From Pelagicoccus sp. (GTDB lineage Bacteria; Verrucomicrobiota; Verrucomicrobiia; Opitutales; Opitutaceae): a DNA stretch of 64,000 nt. This document shows positions 1 to 8,665 of the stretch, piece after piece (position 1 is the stretch's first letter; each line of letters starts with the position of its first letter). A model generated the notes under the pieces. That model saw only the letters and a list, made by a program, of their open reading frames with translations, had not been told where the DNA came from and searched no databases. A program made the position numbers and the translations under genes. The stretch is taken from assembly GCA_028284635.1 (NCBI GenBank), contig JANQRJ010000036.1, positions 1 through 64,000 of the forward strand. Reading direction: 5' to 3'.

Positions 1-371
<371 letters not shown>

Positions 372-484
372 CTTCTGTTCTAGGCGCTTGTATTACCTTC
401 TGATATCTTTGAGATCAGACTGATTATTTTAGTAGAGGCCCATTGCCCTTAATCTGGCGGCGATGGATTCACGCCTTTCGCACG

Positions 485-604
485 CTTTTGGTGATCATAG
501 ACAAGGTGCCCCACCCGTTCCCATTCCGAACACGGCCGTGAAAGCCTTAGTCGCCGATGGTAGTTGGACGCAATGTCCCGCGAGAGTAGGTTGTTGCCAG
601 ATTA
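485..604 (+). rRNA. rrf: 5S ribosomal RNA
   Basis: About 120 nt with the conserved 5S core: CCCGTTCCCATTCCGAACAC at about 517-536, CGCCGATGGTAGT at about 552-564 and GCGAGAGTAGG at about 580-590. The ends TTTGGT (487-492) and GCCAGA (596-601) pair as helix I, which sets the boundaries within a few bases. It follows the 23S gene by about 115 nt, as in a standard rRNA operon. Confidence 0.93.
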
Positions 605-606
605 TG

Positions 607-641
607 GCCCGGCTTTCCGAAAGGAGAGCCGGGCTTCTTTG
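607..641 (+). terminator. Rho-independent terminator of the rRNA operon
   Basis: A 12-bp GC-rich stem (GCCCGGCTTTCC with GGAGAGCCGGGC, one mismatch, GAAA loop) is followed directly by TTCTTT. It lies 3 nt after the 5S gene. Confidence 0.9.
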
Positions 642-705
642 CGTCTGGTCTGGATGTCTCGGTCGACTCCCAAGTCAAAGGGAGGGGCTCGCTTAGCCAG
701 CTCTT

Positions 706-799
706 GGTAGCCGAACTCGAAAGAGTGTAGTCCTCTGCCCATTGTCCAAATGGCTTCGCTGTCGTCCTGTGGGTTCCGGTACTTTCGAGTTCCGCTACC
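706..799. repeat. Degenerate REP pair in the 642-1357 intergenic region
   Basis: GGTAGCCGAACTCGAAAGAG at 706-725 and its imperfect complement ACTTTCGAGTTCCGCTACC at 781-799 form an inverted pair. Each arm is GTAG (or CTAC) plus a short hairpin with a GAAA loop. It is a degraded relative of the pairs at 4454-4529 and 52954-53016. I see no gene in the rest of 642-1357; the stretch from about 1030 to 1100 is AT-rich and may hold the promoter of the next gene. Confidence 0.6.
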
Positions 800-1357
800 T
801 GGCGCAAGCAGCGCCCAACGTCCCAATTTGTCCCAACACTTTCAAGCTCGTCCGCCTCTATCGCTCTCGATCAATCCTCATGCGATCTGGACAGAAAGGT
901 GGAATGCGAAGCCCAGAGATACTCTGTGGTTCGCAGTAGGACGAGCTTTGCGGGGTTGGCCAATTTGTTCCGTTTTTCGTTTCAGAAGCCCTCTGGAAAG
1001 ACATTTGCTCGAAGATTTTGAACGGAAAAGCGTAAGATTTAGCGACGATAAGAAATTGTTATGTAAACTATTAAATATTAGTGCTTTATGAGATTTTCTG
1101 TGTGCCCGATTGGCTTTGTGTCAGGTTACATTACAGAAAAATTGGCCCCAAAGACCATTTTAATCTTTATTTTACTGGGAAGTCAGTCTTAAGACAGGGG
1201 CATACTAGCGAAATGAATTGTCGTAAGTACTGATTTTTTGAAAGTGCAAGTACTCTCAGCAAGGAGTCGGCTAGTAAATTCAACCTCCAAAGTTGTCGCG
1301 TTTCCACAATGCGACTTCCCACGTTCCCACCCTCTATTAATCCAACAACATAAAGCA

Positions 1358-2452
1358 ATGAATAGACTCAAATCTCTCGCTCTGTCCCTCGGCGCGGTGC
1401 TGAGCATCCCCGCCTCTTCGATCTTGGCAGATAGCATTTCTCCAAGTTCCTTTTCCACCACCCTCGACGTAGGGGAAAGCGTAACCATCAAGAAGACCGT
1501 CACTGTCGATGAAGGCGCTCCGACCACCTCGAAAGTCGATGTCTTTTTCCTCGCCGACAACACGGGCAGCATGGGTAGCGCGATTAACAGCGTAAGGGCT
1601 GCGGCTTCCAGCATCCTATCCGCTGCCGCTGCTTTGGGCGATGTCCATTTTGGTGTGGGCCGCTACCTTGGTGAAGTTGGAAACAGTTCGTTTAGCTTGA
1701 TAACTCAACTCACTGGCACTCAAGCCACAGCTCAAGCTGGTATCAACGCCTGGTTTGCCAGTGGCGGAGGCGATGGCCCTGAAGCGAATCTCTACGGACT
1801 GGAGCGCTCTGCGGTAGAGACCGCTTGGCGTACTGGTTCCGAGAGAATTCTCGTTTGGTTTGGCGACGCTCCTGGTCACGATCCATCTCCAGCAGGCTCG
1901 ACGCCTACTTCTGGCAAGGTTACGGAAGCCGATGCCATAGCGGCTCTGCAGGCGAAAAGCATAAACGTTCAGGCTATTGATTTGGGCAGTTCTTCCTTTG
2001 GTTTGGACTCCATTGGAGATCAGGCGACGGACATCACGGCGGCAACCGGAGGAACTCTCTTTTCCGGAATCAATACCGCCTCGATCGTATCAACGATCAA
2101 CGACGCCATTTCCACCTCTGTTAGCACCTACACTACTGTCGGTCTTGACTTGAGCGAAGCGCCGGCTGGCGTATCCGTTTCGGCGAATCCCGTTTCGCAC
2201 GTCGGTGCTTTCGACCGGACGGTTACCCGCACCTTCGACTTCGACGTCACGTTTACGGGCGATTCGCCGGGCACTTACGACTTCGCGATTTACGGCACCG
2301 TCGACGGCGGTCGCGTCGCTACCGAGAAGGACCGCATTCGAGTCGTGAGTGGCGGTCCAACCAGAGTTCCAGACACTGGAGCCACTGCGTCGCTTCTCGC
2401 TTCTGCCATGCTCCTGATGTTTGTCGGTCGTTCTCGCTTGAGGAAAAGCTAG
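1358..2452 (+). CDS. Secreted vWA-domain protein with VPDSG-CTERM sorting signal
   Basis: 364 aa from the ATG at 1358, chosen because it begins a clean signal peptide (MNRLKSLALSLGAVLSIPAS). A von Willebrand A domain follows, with the MIDAS-type motif DNTGSMG in a hydrophobic strand context (VFFLADNTGSMG). This motif normally binds a divalent metal and mediates protein adhesion. The last 28 residues are VPDTG, a hydrophobic helix and an Arg/Lys-rich end, which is the tripartite VPDSG variant of the PEP-CTERM signal. The protein is therefore expected to be exported and processed by an exosortase; no exosortase is in the window. A terminator follows 30 nt downstream, so the gene is probably monocistronic. 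The partner that the vWA domain binds is unknown. Confidence 0.82.
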   Translation: MNRLKSLALSLGAVLSIPASSILADSISPSSFSTTLDVGESVTIKKTVTVDEGAPTTSKVDVFFLADNTGSMGSAINSVRAAASSILSAAAALGDVHFGVGRYLGEVGNSSFSLITQLTGTQATAQAGINAWFASGGGDGPEANLYGLERSAVETAWRTGSERILVWFGDAPGHDPSPAGSTPTSGKVTEADAIAALQAKSINVQAIDLGSSSFGLDSIGDQATDITAATGGTLFSGINTASIVSTINDAISTSVSTYTTVGLDLSEAPAGVSVSANPVSHVGAFDRTVTRTFDFDVTFTGDSPGTYDFAIYGTVDGGRVATEKDRIRVVSGGPTRVPDTGATASLLASAMLLMFVGRSRLRKS

Positions 2453-2481
2453 CCGTTTGCAAGGCAAACGATATTTTACGG

Positions 2482-2516
2482 AGGGACATGGTTGTTTCAA
2501 CTGTGTCCCTCTTCTC
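2482..2516 (+). terminator. Terminator after the vWA gene
   Basis: A 13-bp stem (AGGGACATGGTTG with CAACTGTGTCCCT, two G·T wobbles) with a TTT loop runs 2482-2510 and is followed by CTTCTC. It lies upstream of the next gene's ATG at 2561, which argues against any start for that gene inside the hairpin. Confidence 0.75.
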
Positions 2517-2560
2517 GTTCAGCCTTCCCTCTTTTTGAACAAGTTACCAGGTACTTCGCC

Positions 2561-4309
2561 ATGCGTCCGATCTCCTCGCTCCTCTTTCTATTTGTTTTAG
2601 TCAACTGCCCCTCCGCTTCTTCTTTGGATGAAGCAATTAGGTCCTCTGTAGATGAATCAATTCCTTCCGATGTCAGGCCCTCTCAGCATCTAGATGCGTC
2701 GACACTGCTTGATCGAGCCCTCGCATTTGTCCGAGAAGGCAGAATCGAGGAGGCGAGCAAAGCGATGGATCTCTACGAAGAGAGTCAGCCGCTTTCGGCG
2801 GCCAGCGAAGAGTTGCGCGGCGTTATCCTATCGCTGCAAGGTCGTGCGAAAGAAGGGCTCGCCCGTTTCGAGTCAGCCATAGAAATCGATCCTTGGCAGG
2901 CCACGGCCTACACGAAGGCAGGCGATGTCTACTTTGCGATGGGCGATATGAGCGCTGCCCAAGAGAAGTTTGAAAAGGCGATCGAATTGAACCCCAACGA
3001 CCGGCTAGCCTATCAGAGGCTCGGACTGATCGCGGAAAGCAGAAACGATATAGCGAAAGCTATCGATTATTTCGAACGCGGCATCATCGGCGTTCCGGCC
3101 GGTTACGTCGGTATCAAAGTCAATCTGGCGCGTCTTTACAATGCGTCGGGCCAATATGCTAAAACGGACCTGCTCCTCTCTCCGCTGCTCAGGGACTCCG
3201 ACGAAAATCCTACCGGTCTGCTCACTCTCGGAACTGCCTGGCTTTTTCTAGACAAGAGAGACCAAGCTCGCACGCTTTTCCAAAGAGTGGCTGAGATGCC
3301 CTCGCTCGATGGTGACTCAAGACTGAAGCTCGGACTGGCCTTTAAACATCTGGGCGATCTCGACCAGGCGTTGGAGAGCTTTCGAATTGCTAAAAGGCAA
3401 CTTTCCGAAACCGCTTCCATCGATCAGGAGATAGCCGAGATACTTGCCGAAACGGATCGTGAAGACGAAGCCGTTTTCCTGTTGGAAACAACGGTAGAAT
3501 CAGACTCTGCCAGGCCAGAGACCTTTGCTTCACTCGCTTCCCTATACCAAAGTCAGCTTCGCTTTGAGGAAGCCGAAGAGCTGTTGCTGCAAGGTCGAAA
3601 GCGATTTGAAGAATCCCACTTGATGGCACTGCGCCTAGGTCTGCACTATGCTATGACGCAACGGTACGGCGTCGCTGTCGAAGTCCTTGTCGCGGCTCTC
3701 GAGCGAAATCCAAGCGATCGAGCCACGATGAAAGCCCTCAGTCTTGCGGAACTGAGACTCGGCAATATAGACGCCGCTCTTCTCTACGCTCGGAGGCTTG
3801 TGAATTTGCATGAGGAAGATGTAGAGGCGCTTTTCTATCTCGCCACGATGCTGGAGGAAGCGGAGCGTGCCGACGAGGCGCGCCGCTGGTACAAGAAGGC
3901 AGTGGAAATCGATCCGAATCACGTTGCCTCGCTGAATAATCTTGCTAATAACTTGTTGGAAGAAAACGACTTGGAAGCAGCTAAGCGGTACGCTATCCGT
4001 GCTGTCGAGATAGCTCCAAGCAATCCCATCGTACTGGATTCGCTCGCTTGGATTGAGTTCAAATCAGGAGATCTAGAGGCGGCTCGCACCCATTTTGATC
4101 GAGCTTTAGCCGCGGATTCCGTCAGTCCGACGCATCGATTCCGCGCCGCTCAACTCTATATAGAGCTGGAGCAAAGCGAAGAGGCGACCCAGCAGCTTGC
4201 CTTGGCTTTGGCTGACGACGCTAGGTTTCCTGAGCGCCATGAAGCTGAGCGACTCTACAAGCATCTGACTGCCGCTAGTGACGTGCCGGGCCATAGTGCG
4301 GAGCTTTAG
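2561..4309 (+). CDS. Secreted tetratricopeptide-repeat protein
   Basis: 582 aa from the ATG at 2561, which opens a signal peptide (MRPISSLLFLFVLVNCPSAS). The rest is consecutive TPR units, recognisable by spaced A/G-Y/F-A-P signatures such as AIEIDPWQATAYTKAGDVYF, AIELNPNDRLAYQRLG and AVEIDPNHVASLNNLANNLL. TPR arrays form superhelical protein-binding scaffolds. The protein is probably periplasmic or attached to the outer membrane. TPR proteins often accompany PEP-CTERM systems, and this one follows a VPDSG-CTERM gene, but the terminator between them makes co-transcription unlikely. Specific partners cannot be read from sequence. Confidence 0.85.
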   Translation: MRPISSLLFLFVLVNCPSASSLDEAIRSSVDESIPSDVRPSQHLDASTLLDRALAFVREGRIEEASKAMDLYEESQPLSAASEELRGVILSLQGRAKEGLARFESAIEIDPWQATAYTKAGDVYFAMGDMSAAQEKFEKAIELNPNDRLAYQRLGLIAESRNDIAKAIDYFERGIIGVPAGYVGIKVNLARLYNASGQYAKTDLLLSPLLRDSDENPTGLLTLGTAWLFLDKRDQARTLFQRVAEMPSLDGDSRLKLGLAFKHLGDLDQALESFRIAKRQLSETASIDQEIAEILAETDREDEAVFLLETTVESDSARPETFASLASLYQSQLRFEEAEELLLQGRKRFEESHLMALRLGLHYAMTQRYGVAVEVLVAALERNPSDRATMKALSLAELRLGNIDAALLYARRLVNLHEEDVEALFYLATMLEEAERADEARRWYKKAVEIDPNHVASLNNLANNLLEENDLEAAKRYAIRAVEIAPSNPIVLDSLAWIEFKSGDLEAARTHFDRALAADSVSPTHRFRAAQLYIELEQSEEATQQLALALADDARFPERHEAERLYKHLTAASDVPGHSAEL

Positions 4310-4453
4310 CTTGCTTCACTGGCTCTTCACAAAAGCCGTTACGCCGGATCCGTGCTACGCATTGCCACATTTTTCCAGAATTCCTATTCGAAACTGTCCA
4401 ATAATTGTGGGAGGGGTGTGTTTCAAAGTGTCGCTCTTCGAGTAGTGCCACTG

Positions 4454-4529
4454 TACCAAACTCTTTCGAGTTCGGCTACCTCGCCTGTGCAAAACTTGCT
4501 TTGGTAGCCGAACTCGAAAGAGTTTGGTA
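4454..4529. repeat. REP inverted pair, 27-bp perfect arms
   Basis: Arms at 4454-4480 and 4503-4529 are perfect complements separated by 22 nt. Each arm is GTAG followed by a hairpin of CCGAACTC, loop GAAA, GAGTTTGG. This is the tetranucleotide-plus-hairpin plan of REP elements mobilised by RAYT transposases. The remainder of the 4310-4679 gap shows no gene. Confidence 0.8.
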
Positions 4530-4679
4530 AGCCCAGACGACACTTAAAAGTACGCTTCCACGTTCGAAAAGCCGCGATCTTTCGACTTATTGAACAGCCT
4601 ATCGGATTCGCGGTTGGGTTAGTGACTTGAGCCTATTGACTATTGCGTTTTGCGGCGAGAGTCGCGATTAGTTTAGTTT

Positions 4680-5762
4680 ATGTCTGGTTCCTCGTCGAAG
4701 ACAGCAGACAGTTCCTCCCCGATCGTGATTCTCCCGAATCTCGGCCGCCGGTTTTCTGGAGTGACCTCGACGCTACTGCAGGTGCTCCCGCATCAACTCG
4801 AACGGATCCCGCTCGTGGTTTGGGGTGCAGCTCATGTTCGGGACAAATCGTCGGTAGTCGGCTTCAGGCGCTTGCTGGCTCTCACCAAGGCGCCTTTGCC
4901 GAATGGCGCCTGGAGGGTTTTCCATGCTCGACGCAATATCGAGATGCTTTGGGGCTTGATATTGAAGCATGGCTTTCGTCGCCGTTTGAAGCTCGTCTTC
5001 ACCTCGACCGCGCAGCGCGAGCACAGCCGCTACACACGCTTTTTGTATGGCCGCATGGATGCCCTCATAACGACATCCGAGCGAGCAGGCAGTTTTCTTA
5101 AGAGACCAGCGGATCGAATTGTGGCCCACGGCATCCAGCTGGATTCGTTTCCCTACGTCGAAGACAAGGCTAAAGCGTGGCGCGACCTAGGTCTGCCTGG
5201 AAAAAAGGGCATTGGAATCTTTGGTCGAGTGCGTCCACAGAAGGGGATCGACCTTTTTGTGGATGCGATGATCAAGGAGCTGCCCAAACATCCGGACTTC
5301 ACGGCGGTGATCGTCGGAAAGACGACTCCTATGTTCGAATTCTTCGTCAAGAAGTGCAAAGCCAGGATCAGAGCCGCTGGCCTGGACGATCGCTTCGTGT
5401 GGACAGGGGAAGTCGACTTTGATCGTCTGCTGGCTCTGCACGGAGCGATGTCGATTGTGGCAGCAGTCTCTCGGGTGGAGGGCTTTGGATTGACTTGTCT
5501 AGAGGCGATGAGTTCGGGCGCTCCGGTCATTGCTAGTCAGACCGGGGCTTTCGACCTAGTCGTTCGAGATGGAATCGATGGCAGAGTGATTCCTTGCGGA
5601 GATTCATCTCGTCTGGCTGATGCATTTTCCGAATTGGCTGGCGATCCGCAGCGTCTCAAGGCCATGGCGCGTTCGGCAAGAGAGCGTATCGAATCGGCTT
5701 TTACCGTAGAGCGAGAAGCGAACGAGCTAATGGAGGCCTATCGCAAGCTTTCGGAGAGCTAG
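4680..5762 (+). CDS. GT4-family glycosyltransferase
   Basis: 360 aa, GT-B fold. The N-terminal half carries a glycine-rich acceptor-site loop (NLGRRFSGVTS, about 22-32). The C-terminal half carries the donor-site signatures GIFGRVRPQKGIDLFVDA (about 178-195) and the EX7E motif EGFGLTCLE (about 264-272) followed by AMSSGAPVIAS. Retaining GT4 enzymes transfer a sugar from a nucleotide-activated donor. The short N-terminus and the lack of membrane helices fit a cytoplasmic enzyme acting on LPS core or O-antigen, but the substrate is inferred only from family habit. It stands alone between two REP pairs. Confidence 0.85.
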   Translation: MSGSSSKTADSSSPIVILPNLGRRFSGVTSTLLQVLPHQLERIPLVVWGAAHVRDKSSVVGFRRLLALTKAPLPNGAWRVFHARRNIEMLWGLILKHGFRRRLKLVFTSTAQREHSRYTRFLYGRMDALITTSERAGSFLKRPADRIVAHGIQLDSFPYVEDKAKAWRDLGLPGKKGIGIFGRVRPQKGIDLFVDAMIKELPKHPDFTAVIVGKTTPMFEFFVKKCKARIRAAGLDDRFVWTGEVDFDRLLALHGAMSIVAAVSRVEGFGLTCLEAMSSGAPVIASQTGAFDLVVRDGIDGRVIPCGDSSRLADAFSELAGDPQRLKAMARSARERIESAFTVEREANELMEAYRKLSES

Positions 5763-5793
5763 TCGCCGGCTAGTGTCGTGTCATGCGTGAAAC

Positions 5794-5868
5794 GTAGCGC
5801 GGAGCTTTAGCCCGCGTCCGCAGTGCGAAATCCAACCGACGGGGACGCGGGCTAAAGCTCCGCGCTAC
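5794..5868. repeat. REP inverted pair with longer flanking inverted repeats
   Basis: Arms at 5794-5819 and 5843-5868 are perfect 26-bp complements. Each starts GTAG and then folds as CGCGG-A-GC, loop TTTA, GC-CCGCG. Outer flanks extend the symmetry: CTAGTGTCGTGTC near 5770 and GACACAACACTAG ending near 5901. The copy at 44211-44287 has the same design, and half of one survives at 46879-46917. Confidence 0.85.
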
Positions 5869-5902
5869 TCTTTGCGACATTGCATCCGCGACACAACACT
5901 AG

Positions 5903-6814
5903 CTACTTTGTATCGATCTTGCGGGTACGTCGCACATGAGCGTAGTTTAGCAGAGCGACGAATCCAGCTCCCCCGGCAAGATTGCCAACGACTGCCACGG
6001 AGATGAAGCGCAGAATCTGGCCACCAGTGAAGCCGTCGCTCATCAGCCATGCCGTAAACATTTCCACGCTGCCGGCGATCGCATGGTGTAGAGAGCCGAG
6101 TCCAATTAGGAAGGTAACGATGAAGATGCAGACGATTTGGGTGAAGTTCGGCGGAGTCGACATGACGAGCCACGCTCCCTGCGCCATCAGCCAGCCCGCA
6201 AGCAGAGCGCTCATGAAGAGAGTGCGATTGTCGAAGTGCAGCAGATGATGTCCTATGTCGATGTAGCCCTGGGCCGCCCCGACTACCGGATCGACGCTTT
6301 GCAGAAGCAAGGCACTGCAAAACGCGCCTACCAAGTTGCCTGCCAATACAAGCGTCCAGAGTCGAAAGAGTCGAAATATCGAGGAGCGTCGGTCGAGCAC
6401 AGGGTAGACTGCGGTGGCAGTGTGTTCGGTGAAGAGCTCGGAGCCGCTCATCACGCAGACTACGAAGCCCAGCGGGTAGACCAGCGCGGTAAGGAAGCGC
6501 TCCAGCAACGAGCTTTCCTCTCCGGAAAAGTGGGCCTGCACGATGCCCACCGCCATGACCGAAAAGCCGAGGATGAGCCCGGCTGCGATGGCTGAGAGGA
6601 AGAGGGAGAGACTCTGGCGATTGAGCTGTTCCAGTCCCTCCTCTATGGTGTGCTCCAAGGTATCATCCGGATGGCGGCGAGCCTCGTCGTTCCGCTTGAC
6701 GATCACCGAAATGTATTTCTCGTCTTCGGACTGCTTGGCTACCGCTCGCTTCGTGAGGGAATCTTCTGATCGGGTTTCTTCGTTGAGAGAGTGGTTGCTT
6801 GCGGGGTCTGCCAT
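5903..6814 (-). CDS. Formate/nitrite transporter (FNT) family membrane protein
   Basis: 303 aa from the ATG at 6814 (MADPASNH); an in-frame TTG at 6853 would add 13 residues. A charged cytoplasmic N-terminus of about 90 aa precedes six hydrophobic segments in the FNT order, including GLILGFSVMAVGIVQ, PLGFVVCVMSGSELFTEH and TFLIGLGSLHHAIAGSVEMF. FNT proteins are pentameric aquaporin-like channels for small monovalent anions such as formate, nitrite or hydrosulfide. The long N-terminal extension resembles the YfdC-type subgroup more than FocA or NirC, so the substrate is open. It is divergent from the DoxX gene. Confidence 0.85.
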   Translation of the reverse strand: MADPASNHSLNEETRSEDSLTKRAVAKQSEDEKYISVIVKRNDEARRHPDDTLEHTIEEGLEQLNRQSLSLFLSAIAAGLILGFSVMAVGIVQAHFSGEESSLLERFLTALVYPLGFVVCVMSGSELFTEHTATAVYPVLDRRSSIFRLFRLWTLVLAGNLVGAFCSALLLQSVDPVVGAAQGYIDIGHHLLHFDNRTLFMSALLAGWLMAQGAWLVMSTPPNFTQIVCIFIVTFLIGLGSLHHAIAGSVEMFTAWLMSDGFTGGQILRFISVAVVGNLAGGAGFVALLNYAHVRRTRKIDTK

Positions 6815-6988
6815 TGCCCGAAGACCATGATCGCAGGACTTAGTCTTGAACAAGATTTAAGTGGTAGGGAGATCGTCGAGTCCCAGGGAGAGAGGACACA
6901 GCTTCGATCACCTATTCCGTGGTTCTGCTGAAGAGAAACGCGCTTCTTGCAGTTTTTTCGAGAAAAGTCAGATTGCTGCAATCAAAAG

Positions 6989-7002
6989 ACAGACTGGTCT
7001 GT
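6989..7002. promoter_or_regulatory. Candidate TetR-type operator upstream of doxX-like gene
   Basis: ACAGAC-TG-GTCTGT is a perfect 14-bp dyad 27 nt before the DoxX start codon. An AGAC-N2-GTCT core is typical of several TetR-family operators (the NemR box is one). No TetR gene lies nearby. One dyad of this length can arise by chance. Confidence 0.4.
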
Positions 7003-7029
7003 TTGTTTTTGTGTAACTCAATTCAACCC

Positions 7030-7488
7030 ATGCTAAGCGAAATGAAAACTTCAACCGACTCTTCCCTCTCTCGAAACCTTGCAATAGCCGATTGGACCGC
7101 CCGCCTGCTCATCGTTGCGATCTTCGTTGCTGCAGCTTTTCCCAAGCTCTCTGGCCATCCGATGACCATCGAGCTTTTCAGTCATCTTGGAGTCGAGCCT
7201 TTTGGTCGACTTGCGGCTGGTGGCATTGAGGCGCTTGCAGCTGTCTTTCTTCTCTTCTCCCGAACCAAGCTGCTCGGAGCGGGACTCGCTTTGATCACCA
7301 TGGTCGGTGCGATCCTGAGTCACCTGACCGTACTTGGCATCTCGTTGGGACCTGAAGATGGCGGTGGTCAATTTGCTCTGGCTTGGGTGGTCGTCGCTCT
7401 GGTCTCTGGAGTCTTCTATCTGAATCTGTCCTCTAGGGATAGAGCTCGCCAAGAGTCTGCTACCTTTCACCAAAACTATGTCTCGTAG
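7030..7488 (+). CDS. DoxX-family inner-membrane protein
   Basis: 152 aa from the ATG at 7030; another ATG at 7042 is possible. Four hydrophobic helices: ARLLIVAIFVAAAFPKLSGH (about 23-42), RLAAGGIEALAAVFLLFS, LGAGLALITMVGAILSHL and FALAWVVVALVSGVFYLNL. The layout and the motif F-x-K-L after helix one match DoxX/DoxD-like proteins, which appear in thiosulfate oxidation and in oxidative-stress complexes, often under TetR control. The start codon is preceded by the dyad at 6989-7002. Exact role unknown. Confidence 0.78.
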   Translation: MLSEMKTSTDSSLSRNLAIADWTARLLIVAIFVAAAFPKLSGHPMTIELFSHLGVEPFGRLAAGGIEALAAVFLLFSRTKLLGAGLALITMVGAILSHLTVLGISLGPEDGGGQFALAWVVVALVSGVFYLNLSSRDRARQESATFHQNYVS

Positions 7489-7554
7489 GCGCCACTCGCC
7501 TCTGGACGTGGAAAATAGCAATACCGTTAACACCCAAAATAGAAATATAATATC

Positions 7555-7851
7555 ATGAATACACGTATCTCAAAACCAGCTATAGCAACCGCAATATTCG
7601 CTCTCTTCGGGACTTTCAGCGCTTATGCAGGTCAGGCCTCTGCAGAGCATATAAGCGGACCGAAGATAAACCATGAGCGAACTGCGACCCCGCAAAATGT
7701 AGAGCGCTTCGACTGGAATTCCGTTGGGAGGCAGTACTCTGCTCGCCTTCCTTCTCCTAGGTTCAGTTCGTCCTCCTCTGCTTCGAAGGAATACGTCAAG
7801 CTAGAACGCTGGCGACTGGAACGTCAGGAGTCCGCTCGGCTTCAGCTATAG
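7555..7851 (+). CDS. Small exported hypothetical protein
   Basis: 98 aa. A signal peptide (about 1-25, cleavage probably after AYA) is followed by a polar, low-complexity region with a serine run (SSSSS near 72-76) and a basic, amphipathic C-terminus rich in Arg and Glu. No family recognised. An AT-rich stretch (7532-7554) lies just upstream. A strong terminator sits 35 nt after the stop, which supports a real transcript. Confidence 0.6.
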   Translation: MNTRISKPAIATAIFALFGTFSAYAGQASAEHISGPKINHERTATPQNVERFDWNSVGRQYSARLPSPRFSSSSSASKEYVKLERWRLERQESARLQL

Positions 7852-7885
7852 GATTGCCAGACTCTAGAGGAAAGATGGAAACGGG

Positions 7886-7948
7886 AGCTCCTTTCCTTTT
7901 CAAAAGCGCTTCGAGCGATTTGGAAAGGGAAGGAGCTTTTCTTTATTC
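7886..7948. terminator. Terminator between convergent genes
   Basis: A 17-bp stem (7886-7902 with 7921-7937, G·T wobbles at two places) is followed by TTTTCTTTATT on the + strand. It serves the small exported protein and may also end the leftward gene that stops at 7968. Confidence 0.75.
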
Positions 7949-7967
7949 GATTTCCTATGACAAGGCC

Positions 7968-8534
7968 TTACTTGGACATCTCGCCACTGACGGGCGTGTC
8001 CTTCAGTCCGAGCGTTTTTTCGATTTCCCGTTCTATGTAGCGCGCCTGCTCGCTGGATGTTAGACCGGAGAGCAGCTTTTTCTGGCGGTTGTCTTTAGTC
8101 ACGACATGAACCTGGTAGGTGACGGTGGTCCCGTTCTTATTTCGAGTTATTCGCTCTTTGCTGTAGAGTTGGGCGATGTCTACTACCGGGATCTCTTGCT
8201 GCCCAGGCCAGGCGAGGGGATAGTGTTTAACTGCCAGGTTATAGCCGTCGATGCGAATATCGGTTTTGTTGATAAAGGTGGCTAGCGTCAAGTAGGCCAG
8301 GCCGAGTCCCACGGCCCCGTGCAGGGATCCGAAGGCGGCCATGCCCCATTCGCCTTGGGTGAAGGCGATCGTCATCCATACAACCATAAAGCCGTTCCAA
8401 AACAGGCTGAAAAAGAGCAGAAAATAGGCTGTTGGCGAACGCCAGTTGCGGCGTATGGTGATCGCCCCCATCTCGGCTATCAGTTCGATATTCTTGGGCA
8501 GAGGCGTGATAGGGTGGGAATCGCCAGAGGACAT
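7968..8534 (-). CDS. Membrane protein of unknown function
   Basis: 188 aa. Two hydrophobic helices sit at about 35-55 (PTAYFLLFFSLFWNGFMVVW) and 67-89. A C-terminal soluble half follows, with alternating hydrophobic strands (DIRIDGYNLAVKHYPLAWPG, EIPVVDIAQLYSKERI, TVTYQVHVVTKD) and a terminal helix. Two helices plus a small beta domain looks like a membrane-anchored PH-like protein, but this is a topology guess. No function can be assigned. Confidence 0.7.
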   Translation of the reverse strand: MSSGDSHPITPLPKNIELIAEMGAITIRRNWRSPTAYFLLFFSLFWNGFMVVWMTIAFTQGEWGMAAFGSLHGAVGLGLAYLTLATFINKTDIRIDGYNLAVKHYPLAWPGQQEIPVVDIAQLYSKERITRNKNGTTVTYQVHVVTKDNRQKKLLSGLTSSEQARYIEREIEKTLGLKDTPVSGEMSK

Positions 8535-8665
8535 GCTAGGAGAGTTTGGAGATCAATGCCCGTTCTGGCAAGCCGGACGGTCGCTTATTCTTCATCTGCT
8601 TCTGCTCCTTTTTCCTATGCGGAAATGGAAGCGAATGAAGGTTCTTGGAGAATTTAACGATCTTC

